A stretch of 29,062 bases of DNA from positions 1 through 29,062 of IMG/VR virus record IMGVR_UViG_3300037189_005620, one strand, 5' to 3'. The position numbers and the translations under genes are program-made. The notes beneath the pieces are model-generated. The model was not told where the DNA came from. It ran no database searches and saw only the letters and a list, made by a program, of their open reading frames with translations. Source of the DNA: a virus. This document shows positions 1-6,007 of the stretch, piece after piece (position 1 is the first letter of the stretch; the number at the start of each line of letters is the position of its first letter).

Positions 1-144
1 GGCGTAGAAAAGCGTGTCGATGCAGTAGAATCAGAGACTGCAATTAAGAAGTCCTCAGACCTTGGCGGGTCTCAGGAAGTAACAATCCAAAAATCAAAAT
101 GGAACGGTTCTTTCCTCGGTTCCGTAAATGAATTATTCAAATAA
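1..144 (+). CDS. C-terminal end of capsid protease/scaffold-type protein (partial)
   Basis: Frame 1 is open from the first base to a TAA at 142-144 and gives 47 residues of a protein that begins outside the window. The tail holds a charged helical part (VEKRVDAVESETAIKK), a Gly/Ser turn, and the ending SKWNGSFLGSVNELFK. Endings of this kind (aromatic-Gly-Ser/Ala-Phe-Leu-Gly-Ser) are known from prohead proteases or protease-scaffold fusions lying just upstream of actinophage major capsid genes. The position, 24 bp before the major capsid gene, fits that role. The catalytic part cannot be seen, so the name rests on the C-terminus and synteny. Confidence 0.6.
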   Translation, partial: GVEKRVDAVESETAIKKSSDLGGSQEVTIQKSKWNGSFLGSVNELFK

Positions 145-168
145 TAAAGGGTAGGTGAAATAAATATA

Positions 169-1218
169 ATGAGCAATGAATTATTAGAAAAAGCTATTGC
201 TGCTGATACAACAGCAAGAGCAACATTTGCTTCAACATCTGGTGGTTCAGGAATCCACACTGCGTCTGAAAATGGCAATGGTGGTTTACTAAACCCAGAG
301 CAATCTGCACGCTTCCTTGACTATATGTTCGACGCTACCGTAATTGGTAAAGTTGCACGTACTGTTCGTATGAAGGCAGATACAACTGAAATTGATCGCA
401 TGAACGTAGGCGAAAAGCTTATGAAGCTTGCGACAGAAGGTGACAATACTGCAGCTAACGCAGCAGTTACTTTCTCAAAGATTTCTTTGACAACAAAGAA
501 ATTGCGCCTAGATTGGGAACTTTCAACTGAGTCTCTAGAAGACAATATTGAGGGTGCAGATCTAGAAGATCATATTGCACGTTTGATGGCAACACAGGCA
601 GGTAATGACATTGAAGATGTAATTCTAAATGGTAATACCGATCTATCATCAGATGGTCTATACAAGGCATTTGATGGTGTTGTAAAGAAGGCTAAGTCAT
701 ACGGTCACGTAGTTGACGCTGGTGGAGCTGCAGTTTCTCGTGCTGTATTTAACAGCGCTTTGAAGGCACTTCCACGTAAGTACAAGCAACGCCGTACAGA
801 TCTTCGTTTCTTGTCAGGTTCAAACTTGATTCAAGATTATCTATACAATACAAGCAACTCAACAAACTTTACCAATCCACAAGATATCGCATCAAGCCTT
901 ATCCGTGGTGATGTAGCTCCTCTATCTGGCCCAGCTGGATACGTAGCTCCATTCGCATTTGGTATTCCAATTGTTGAAGTTCCATTACTACCAGAGACAC
1001 AAACTGGTACATACTCAGGAACATCTGGTTCACACGGTGATATCCACTTGACATTCCCAAATAACGTAGTTATTGGTATCAAGCGTGATGTAACTGTATA
1101 CCGATTCTTCTGGCCACGTAAGGACTCCATCGAGTACACAATGTACACTCGTGTTGGTGTTCAAATCGAGCAAGCAGACGCTTGGGTAGTTGTAAAGAAC
1201 GTTAAGGTTGCTTCTTAA
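169..1218 (+). CDS. Major capsid protein, HK97 fold
   Basis: This 349-residue protein should be the building block of the icosahedral head. Residues about 40-345 read as a phage_capsid (HK97-fold) protein: the segment LLNPEQSARFLDYMFDATVIGKVAR is followed by charged beta-rich blocks, a helix (DLEDHIARLMATQAGNDIED, the spine-helix region), and a C-terminal beta domain ending in a run of aromatic and valine residues. ATG 169 is preceded by AGGGTAGGTG as ribosome binding site. Codon choice differs from most of the window: Arg is nearly always CGT/CGC (one AGA) and Lys often AAG, as expected for a very highly expressed gene. A strong hairpin terminator follows 22 bp downstream. Length and position agree with a typical siphophage capsid gene. 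Confidence 0.93.
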   Translation: MSNELLEKAIAADTTARATFASTSGGSGIHTASENGNGGLLNPEQSARFLDYMFDATVIGKVARTVRMKADTTEIDRMNVGEKLMKLATEGDNTAANAAVTFSKISLTTKKLRLDWELSTESLEDNIEGADLEDHIARLMATQAGNDIEDVILNGNTDLSSDGLYKAFDGVVKKAKSYGHVVDAGGAAVSRAVFNSALKALPRKYKQRRTDLRFLSGSNLIQDYLYNTSNSTNFTNPQDIASSLIRGDVAPLSGPAGYVAPFAFGIPIVEVPLLPETQTGTYSGTSGSHGDIHLTFPNNVVIGIKRDVTVYRFFWPRKDSIEYTMYTRVGVQIEQADAWVVVKNVKVAS

Positions 1219-1237
1219 TTAAGAATTAACCATATTG

Positions 1238-1266
1238 AAGGCCCCCAATTAATTTTGGGGGCTTTT
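1238..1266 (+). terminator. Intrinsic terminator after major capsid gene
   Basis: Perfect 8-bp stem GCCCCCAA (1241-1248) / TTGGGGGC (1255-1262) with loop TTAATT, followed by TTTT. A/T and G/T pairs can extend it on both sides. It would end the capsid transcript. Its core is almost the same as that of the terminator at 5253-5279. Confidence 0.9.
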
Positions 1267-1291
1267 CATTTGAATTTACTAATGCTATAAT
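1263..1291 (+). promoter_or_regulatory. Extended -10 promoter for the connector genes
   Basis: TATAAT at 1286-1291 is preceded by TGC, forming an extended -10. The hexamer TTTTCA at 1263-1268, 17 bp upstream, is a weak -35 that overlaps the T-tract of the terminator. The predicted start near 1298 would give a leader of about 20 nt holding AAGGAG before ATG 1318. Confidence 0.6.
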
Positions 1292-1317
1292 TAAATAACT
1301 TAGACTAAGGAGAATAT

Positions 1318-1713
1318 ATGTCATTTGAGACATTAAAACTATCTGAAATTAAAAAGATCGCTGAAGATTTTGGCGTAGATATAGAAAACTTAAAAAGCAA
1401 AACAGACATTATTGCAGCACTTTCAGAAGAAGGTGTAACATGGGCGGTGTATTCAAAAACATTAAAAGATGTAGAGGATGCAAAAGAAGAAATTGAAATA
1501 TTACCAAAGTTTGATCCTAAAAAAGTACAGGATAAAGATTCAGTATTAGTTAGGATGACTAGAGCAAACTTTAGATATGATGCTTTAGGATATACTTTTA
1601 CACAAGATCATCCTTTTGTAGCAATGACTGAAGATGAAGCTCAAGCAATTTTTGATAAGGAGGAAGGTTTTAGATTAGCCACACCAAAGGAAGCTCAAGA
1701 CTTCTACAACTAA
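1318..1713 (+). CDS. Small capsid- or connector-associated protein with SAP/Rho-N-like domain
   Basis: This 131-residue acidic protein is not securely identifiable. Residues about 5-37 (LSEIKKIAEDFGV..., with KSKTDIIAAL) have the helix-extended-loop-helix look of SAP/LEM/Rho-N modules, often found in phage head proteins and nucleic-acid binders. The C-terminal half has a conserved-looking pattern, MTRANFRYDALGYTF, then DHPFVAMTEDEAQAIFD and FRLATPKEAQDFY, which I associate with proteins coded between capsid and adaptor genes in actinophages. It could be a head-decoration or head-tail interface protein; this role is inferred from position only. AAGGAG lies 7 bp before ATG 1318, and the gene opens a transcription unit behind its own predicted promoter. 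Confidence 0.6.
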   Translation: MSFETLKLSEIKKIAEDFGVDIENLKSKTDIIAALSEEGVTWAVYSKTLKDVEDAKEEIEILPKFDPKKVQDKDSVLVRMTRANFRYDALGYTFTQDHPFVAMTEDEAQAIFDKEEGFRLATPKEAQDFYN

Positions 1714-1727
1714 TCTAAGCCTTTAAT

Positions 1728-2711
1728 ATGGCAGAGATATATATAAATAGTAGTTCACCAACAGCAACTAAAATTATTTATGGTGGAGACATCGTAGATG
1801 CAGACGGAGATGTCATGGTTACTGTATTTGATATTACAGAAGATCCTGCCGTTAGTCCACCAGTTGATCCAGGAACTCCAGTTTATACAACTCAAGCAAT
1901 AAAATCGGATATTGATAATGGAACTTACAAAATTAATGTACCTTATCATTTAACAAATAGAAATAAAAATTTTAGGGTAAGATGGGACTACCATGTTAAT
2001 GGGGAATCTTTAGAACATTATACTTTAGTTGATGTAGTTCAGCCATATTGTAATATAGCAGAAGCCATAGAAGATTTAAATCTTGGAACAGATCCATCTG
2101 ATCCAAACTATAAGTCGTATCATGATTTAGTAATGGCTGAAAAATATGCACGTAAAGCAATTGAAAATTATACTGGACAAAAATTTTCATTATATGATGA
2201 CTTAATAACCGTATATGGATCTGGTTCTGACGTTTTGCCTCTTCCATTTAAATTAAACACATTGCATGAATTATATGGTAATGATATTTTATTGCTTGAT
2301 GCAATTAATGATATTAATAACTGGAACTATGATGTTCAAATTTCTGAATCGGGATTTGGTATTAGAGTTAATAGAGCTAATATGTTAGATAATACAGTGT
2401 ATACAGCAAATGGAATGGTTCCACCAAGTATTAACGACAGTGGCCCTGGAGTGTTTATAAAAGATTCTATTTATCGTGTACAAGGTAAATATGGCTGGGA
2501 TACAGTTCCAAATGATGTGCAAATAGCATGTGTTGAATTAATGAAAGATTATTTTTCTAAAGATACTGTTTGGAGATCTAAATACGTACATAGTGTACAG
2601 TCATTTGACTGGCATTTTGAGTATAATGCAGAAGCATATCGTGGAACAGGAAATGTATACGCAGATCAAATATTGCTTCCATATGTATTAACTCAATTAA
2701 TGGTTATCTAA
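1728..2711 (+). CDS. Head-to-tail adaptor with N-terminal beta domain
   Basis: This 327-residue protein seems to have two parts. Residues 1-105 are beta-rich with an Ig-like look (VFDITEDPAV..., YKINVPYHLTNRNKNFRVRWDYHVNG). Residues about 110-310 look like the all-helical gp6/gp15 adaptor family that sits below the portal: YHDLVMAEKYARKAIENYTGQKF early on, and VPNDVQIACVELMKDYFSKDTVWRSKYV near the end, the usual final helix pair. The fused beta domain makes it longer than a standard adaptor (about 100-150 aa) but is common in actinophage homologues. ATG 1728 has only a weak ribosome binding site, suggesting coupling with the gene 14 bp upstream. Its stop overlaps the next ATG (TAATG). Confidence 0.72.
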   Translation: MAEIYINSSSPTATKIIYGGDIVDADGDVMVTVFDITEDPAVSPPVDPGTPVYTTQAIKSDIDNGTYKINVPYHLTNRNKNFRVRWDYHVNGESLEHYTLVDVVQPYCNIAEAIEDLNLGTDPSDPNYKSYHDLVMAEKYARKAIENYTGQKFSLYDDLITVYGSGSDVLPLPFKLNTLHELYGNDILLLDAINDINNWNYDVQISESGFGIRVNRANMLDNTVYTANGMVPPSINDSGPGVFIKDSIYRVQGKYGWDTVPNDVQIACVELMKDYFSKDTVWRSKYVHSVQSFDWHFEYNAEAYRGTGNVYADQILLPYVLTQLMVI

Positions 2712-3139
2712 TGTTTGAGGTAGTAGATGCAGCATTCTCAATGAGAATGGATGTATACAGACAATCAGAAACTCAAAATCCATATACTGGTGCTTTAAAT
2801 AAAGAATGGAATTATTATAAAACTATACCTTGTTATGCAAAAGGTGTTATTAGTAATAGTTCTACAGCCAGAAGTGGTGATAGGCAAATAATAGCAAATA
2901 AATATACTAATACTCAATTTATAGAAATTAGAACTACTGAAAAAATTTCAATAAGAGATAAAATTACAAATATTACAACTCAACAAGGAAATATAATTTG
3001 GACTGAATTAGATTATCCAACTGAAACCCCTACTGTTTTTGAGGTAATAGGAACAACACCAATGACAGATCCATTTGGAGATGTTTTAGCATGGAATAGT
3101 ACATTAAAGAGATCGGAGAATCAACAAATTGGACTCTAA
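2711..3139 (+). CDS. Head closure (head-tail joining) protein
   Basis: The 142-residue protein has the size, beta-rich make-up and position of the SPP1 gp16 / HK97 gp7 head-closure family: an early MDVYRQSETQNPYTGALNKEW strand pair (a typical start for these proteins), a middle EIRTTEKISIRDKI strand region, and a late FEVIGTTPMTDPFGDVLAW. Such proteins plug the head after packaging and connect adaptor to tail. It starts at an ATG overlapping the stop of the adaptor gene by 1 nt and overlaps the next gene by 11 nt, so translation is probably coupled. No catalytic motif is expected. Confidence 0.65.
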   Translation: MFEVVDAAFSMRMDVYRQSETQNPYTGALNKEWNYYKTIPCYAKGVISNSSTARSGDRQIIANKYTNTQFIEIRTTEKISIRDKITNITTQQGNIIWTELDYPTETPTVFEVIGTTPMTDPFGDVLAWNSTLKRSENQQIGL

Positions 3140-3917
3140 TGTAATGTTACTTCAAGCTTCTGTTGGTTTAGAAAGATTAATGTATAATAAAAATCCAGAT
3201 CCTATGATACAGGATAGTAATGTTGCTCAAATTTCTGCAATTTTATATTATCAAGCAAATGTTCTTGCTAAATTAGATAATAGTAAAAAATTTAAAAATG
3301 CATTTAAAAAAATTATATTCACACAAATAGAAAAGGATTTTGGATTACATATTGATGCTCAAGCCAGGTCTAAACCAAAATCTCTTCACCATGTATATGA
3401 ATGGAAAAAGGTTGGAAATAAAAATGCACGATTATTTAAACTTAAATCTATTGCTGGTGAAGGTGTTTCTTTTAAAATAAATTATGAATTTATTCCATCA
3501 AAATCATTTGTTCCAACAGAAAAAGGAAGACGTAGGCATGTATTTGCAGCAAAGGCTTCTATCATGGAAGCTGGAATGCCTCTAAAAATTGCTCCACGCC
3601 ATTCTAAGCGCCTTGTATTCGAATCTAATGGTATTACAGTATTCATGCCTATTGGGGCTTCTGTGACCGTTCAGAGGCCTGGAGGACCTAGTGTTAAAAA
3701 TCAATTTACATCACAATATAGTAGATGGTTTAGCAGTGATCTTGTAAATCAATCTATTAAAAGATCTGGGTTTGGACAAGTATTTAATTCAGAAATTACA
3801 AAAGCATTAAAGCTCCCAGCACCAATTAGAAAAGTTCAATATTCTTTTTCTGCTAATACTATTAGAAATATGGCAGACTCAGCCCTTGAATCTGCATTTG
3901 GAGGATCAATATTATGA
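3129..3917 (+). CDS. HK97 gp10-like neck/tail component
   Basis: A 262-residue basic protein between head closure and tail terminator genes, which is the slot of HK97 gp10-like neck proteins. It is longer than the usual 120-170 residues. The middle part (about 95-185) is Lys/Arg-rich and beta-structured, and the end has helices (IRNMADSALESAFGGSIL). I chose TTG 3129 because GGAGA lies 9 nt upstream; the in-frame ATG at 3144 would have no ribosome binding site at a usable distance. It overlaps the previous gene by 11 nt and the next by 4 nt (ATGA). Function is inferred from position and general shape rather than from a diagnostic motif. Confidence 0.55.
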   Translation: MDSNVMLLQASVGLERLMYNKNPDPMIQDSNVAQISAILYYQANVLAKLDNSKKFKNAFKKIIFTQIEKDFGLHIDAQARSKPKSLHHVYEWKKVGNKNARLFKLKSIAGEGVSFKINYEFIPSKSFVPTEKGRRRHVFAAKASIMEAGMPLKIAPRHSKRLVFESNGITVFMPIGASVTVQRPGGPSVKNQFTSQYSRWFSSDLVNQSIKRSGFGQVFNSEITKALKLPAPIRKVQYSFSANTIRNMADSALESAFGGSIL

Positions 3918-4423
3918 CATCTTATGCAATGGATGCAATGTTTGAATTACGTAAATATTTATGGCAGGAAATGATTGATCATAAAATTCTAGATCCAGAA
4001 AATTACTATAGTGATTCTATAGGAGAAACAATATCTCCTATCCTACCAGTCCAACAGTCCCCAGAAATGAATCATTTTTTTAGTGGTAAGACTCATATAG
4101 TTTATGACAAAATTGGAATGTCCTATGAAGATAATTGGTTAATATGCTGTGAACAAATATTATTCACAATTTATTCAACCGATATTTTAGAAATTAATAA
4201 AATAAGAAACTTTATGACTGATTTATTTAGAAGAATGGATGACTCAGCTAGAGATATAAATATGTACCCAGAAAAAAGCAATAAGTTTAAATTCTATAGC
4301 ATATTTATAGCTGATATTTCTCCAACTGCCCCATCGGAAGAAATGCAGGGATTCTTTTCAGCAGACGTTACCCTTGAAATTAAATACTCTAGAATAACCA
4401 ATGAAGTAGGTAGATTCCTTTAA
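3914..4423 (+). CDS. Tail terminator protein
   Basis: The 169-residue protein lies directly before the major tail gene and has the alpha/beta pattern of tail terminators: an N-terminal helix (MDAMFELRKYLWQEMIDHKIL), strands around CCEQILFTIYSTD, a helix (ILEINKIRNFMTDLFRRMDDSARDI), and a final strand pair (FFSADVTLEIKYSR). These proteins cap the tail tube and join it to the neck. The start overlaps the preceding gene by 4 nt. No ribosome binding site of note is needed because of the coupling (GGAGGA lies 11-16 nt upstream). Confidence 0.65.
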   Translation: MTSYAMDAMFELRKYLWQEMIDHKILDPENYYSDSIGETISPILPVQQSPEMNHFFSGKTHIVYDKIGMSYEDNWLICCEQILFTIYSTDILEINKIRNFMTDLFRRMDDSARDINMYPEKSNKFKFYSIFIADISPTAPSEEMQGFFSADVTLEIKYSRITNEVGRFL

Positions 4424-4535
4424 TTGCTTTAAGCCCCAGAATGCCGTATCATAGGGTATGAGGAAAGAAGCCTAGCCAGCTTTGGTTTTAAAAAATATAT
4501 ATATATAGTTTAAAACACAGGAGGTAACAAATACT
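4424..4535 (+). promoter_or_regulatory. Structured leader region of the major tail gene
   Basis: A 112-bp gap, long for this compact genome. TTGCTT (4424-4429) and TATCAT (4447-4452), 17 bp apart, form a possible weak promoter. TCATA-GGG-TATGA (4449-4461) is a perfect small inverted repeat. GTTTTAAA (4485-4492) and TTTAAAAC (4509-4516) pair around an alternating TA run and place a hairpin just before AGGAGG (4519-4524). The sequence between about 4430 and 4485 is less AT-rich than its surroundings and codes for nothing visible. A stabilising or regulatory 5' leader is likely; the exact role is open. Confidence 0.45.
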
Positions 4536-5231
4536 ATGGCACAATCCGTAGGTAATGCAAAAAACATTCTTGTTGGTGCATCCCCACTATTTTTGTCTGT
4601 TGAAGACTCAACCGTAAGCGGTTATGTTGAAAACATGGAAGCAGGAACTGCAAAGTCAGGAACTTCTGCTCGAAATACAAAGGTACCAGCATTTGATTCA
4701 CAAAAGTCATACATCGAAACTCTTAATGCAGTTGATACAGCAGCAGGAGTAGATGGTGCAGCATATCGTAACGTAGGCTATACAAACAATGGTCTTCAGA
4801 TTACTTATAACCCAACATACGATTCAGTAACAGTAGATCAATTACTTGATACAGCTAAGCTATTCAAGTCTGCGATGGAAGTTATGATCGCAACTGAAAT
4901 GTCAGAAGGTACTCTAGAAAATATTCTAGTTGTATTTGGACAAAAGGGTGCAACATTAAATAATGGCGTTCTAGGTTTGGAAGCAGGTGCACTTGGTGCA
5001 GCTCCAACTGAGCGTCAATTGATTGCAATTGGTCAAGCACCAACTACATCATCACCTAAGTCAGAGCGTGTATATTATGCACGTCGTGTATTGTCTGTAC
5101 AACAATCACAATTCTCACTAGCACGTACAGCTCCAACTACATTCCCAGTAACATTCCGTCTTCTTCCAGATGGCAACTCAGCCTATGCAGGACAAGAATA
5201 CGGTAAGATTATTGACCGTACTTGGGCATAA
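4536..5231 (+). CDS. Major tail (tube) protein
   Basis: This 231-residue protein should form the tail tube by stacking of hexamer rings. It sits between the tail terminator and chaperone genes, has AGGAGG 11 nt before ATG 4536, and has its own terminator. The sequence is Ala/Gly/Thr-rich and beta-structured, with ...YNPTYDSVTVDQLLDTAKLFKSAMEVMIATE in the middle and VTFRLLPDGNSAYAGQEYGKIIDRTW at the end, typical for actinophage tube proteins. As in the major capsid gene, Arg is coded by CGN (mostly CGT) and never AGA, against the AGA habit of neighbouring genes, which points to very high expression. Confidence 0.85.
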   Translation: MAQSVGNAKNILVGASPLFLSVEDSTVSGYVENMEAGTAKSGTSARNTKVPAFDSQKSYIETLNAVDTAAGVDGAAYRNVGYTNNGLQITYNPTYDSVTVDQLLDTAKLFKSAMEVMIATEMSEGTLENILVVFGQKGATLNNGVLGLEAGALGAAPTERQLIAIGQAPTTSSPKSERVYYARRVLSVQQSQFSLARTAPTTFPVTFRLLPDGNSAYAGQEYGKIIDRTWA

Positions 5232-5252
5232 TTTAATTTAATTTAAATTGTA

Positions 5253-5279
5253 GAAACCCCCATTAATTTGGGGGTTTTC
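5253..5279 (+). terminator. Intrinsic terminator after major tail gene
   Basis: AAACCCCCA (5254-5262) pairs with TGGGGGTTT (5269-5277) around loop TTAATT, with a TTTT run forming the 3' arm end. The C5A-TTAATT-TG5 core matches that of the terminator after the major capsid gene. Confidence 0.9.
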
Positions 5280-5282
5280 TAT

Positions 5283-5311
5283 TTGTCTTATTAATATCAA
5301 TTTGTTATAAT
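5283..5311 (+). promoter_or_regulatory. Extended -10 promoter for the tail operon
   Basis: TTGTCT (5283-5288), a 17-bp spacer and TATAAT (5306-5311) preceded by TGT. The predicted start near 5318 gives a leader of about 20 nt with AGGAGG before TTG 5338. It is the only good promoter seen for roughly the following 11.7 kb of tail genes. Confidence 0.65.
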
Positions 5312-5337
5312 AATTAAGACAATCCTAGGAGGATAAA

Positions 5338-5670
5338 TTGGCTACAACAGTATACGACGTAGAAGAAATTGAACTTCAAAATGGCTCAAAAATAAAGTTA
5401 AAACCTTTAACTATCAAAGCCTTAAGAAAGTTCATGGCAGAAATTAAAAAAACTGAAAATTCATCAGGTGAAGATGAAACACTTACAATTCTTATTACAG
5501 CATGTGGAATTGCAATTGAGTCACAAGTACCAGATTTGGTAGCAGATAAAGATAAATTAGAGGATGCATTAGATATGCCAACCATTAATCGCATTCTAGA
5601 AGTATGTGGTGGAATTAAACTTGACGACCCAAACCTTCTAGCGGCAGCGGTTCTGGCTGGGCAGAACTAG
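5338..5670 (+). CDS. Tail assembly chaperone, short (G-like) product
   Basis: The 110-residue protein corresponds to the lambda gpG-type chaperone that coats the tape measure during tail assembly. It begins with strands (VYDVEEIELQNGSKIKLKPLTIKALRKFM) followed by helices, as usual for the family. TTG 5338 is chosen because AGGAGG (5327-5332) lies 5 nt upstream and no ATG fits. The gene lies directly before the tape measure region, and its last third carries the slippery site for the longer fusion product. The end, LLAAAVLAGQN, is what the non-shifting ribosomes make. Confidence 0.85.
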   Translation: MATTVYDVEEIELQNGSKIKLKPLTIKALRKFMAEIKKTENSSGEDETLTILITACGIAIESQVPDLVADKDKLEDALDMPTINRILEVCGGIKLDDPNLLAAAVLAGQN

Positions 5671-5996
5671 ATTTAGCCGCATTACTAGGAGAAGTTTTTC
5701 TTTTAGGTAATTGGAAAAATTACGAAGAACTAGAAGAAAGCCTCTCAATGCCAGAACTGATACAAACATTTAAGTCAATGCAAAAAACTGAAGATGAGAA
5801 AAGAAAATTCTTAGCATCACTTCAAGGAGTAAACTTAAATGGAGAAGAAGAAAAAGAAGGTCCTTCCTTTGATGACATTAAAAGAAGAGCTTTAGGTATA
5901 GATGCAAATGGCAATGATATTGTTTCACTACAAGGTTCATTTGCATCAGAAGCTGGATTTGGAGTCGGAGCAGGATTAGGATATTCCAAGGAGTAG
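5338..5996 (+). CDS. Tail assembly chaperone, frameshifted (G-T-like) fusion
   Basis: A -1 shift at CCCAAAC (5628-5634) joins codons 1-99 of the short chaperone to the frame ending at 5996, giving a 219-residue protein. After the shift the product continues PSSGSGSGWAELDLAALLGE, then LGNWKNYEELEESLSMPELIQTF, a charged linker and KFLASLQGVNL. This is the classical T part of actinophage chaperones (tryptophan after Gly/Ser linker, LSxPELxxT, KKFLxxLQGxxL). The -1 frame has stops at 5616-5618 and 5622-5624 and is then open to 5996, and lacks a start with ribosome binding site before 5748, so the shift must occur within 5625-5670. The fusion would recruit the tail tube subunits in lambda-like tail assembly. 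Confidence 0.85.
5628..5634 (+). other. Programmed -1 frameshift slippery heptamer CCCAAAC
   Basis: In the chaperone frame the bases read ..C CCA AAC, which is a perfect X-XXY-YYZ heptamer. Both tRNAs can re-pair on CCC AAA after slipping. It is the only such heptamer in the 46-nt stretch where the shift has to take place. Confidence 0.85.
5641..5680 (+). other. Two-part stem-loop stimulating the frameshift
   Basis: An outer stem GCGGC (5641-5645) / GCCGC (5676-5680) starts 6 nt after the slippery heptamer. Inside it GGTTCTG (5649-5655) pairs with CAGAACT (5662-5668) around loop GCTGGG, with one G-U pair. The spacing is the usual one for -1 frameshift stimulators, and this stretch is strikingly GC-rich for the surroundings. 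Confidence 0.7.
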
Positions 5997-6007
5997 AATA
6001 TAGTTAA

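Noticed and set aside
161-171. TATAAT overlapping the start codon of the major capsid gene
   Set aside because: It would place the transcription start inside the gene; a good ribosome binding site upstream shows that the mRNA begins earlier.
4490-4510. A/T run as AT-rich origin or promoter
   Set aside because: There are no iterons or DnaA-box-like repeats around it, and it forms the inside of a hairpin next to a ribosome binding site.
5748-5996. Separate 82-aa gene starting at ATG 5748
   Set aside because: The ATG lacks a ribosome binding site and the conserved T-part starts about 35 codons earlier in the same frame; the frameshift fusion explains it better.
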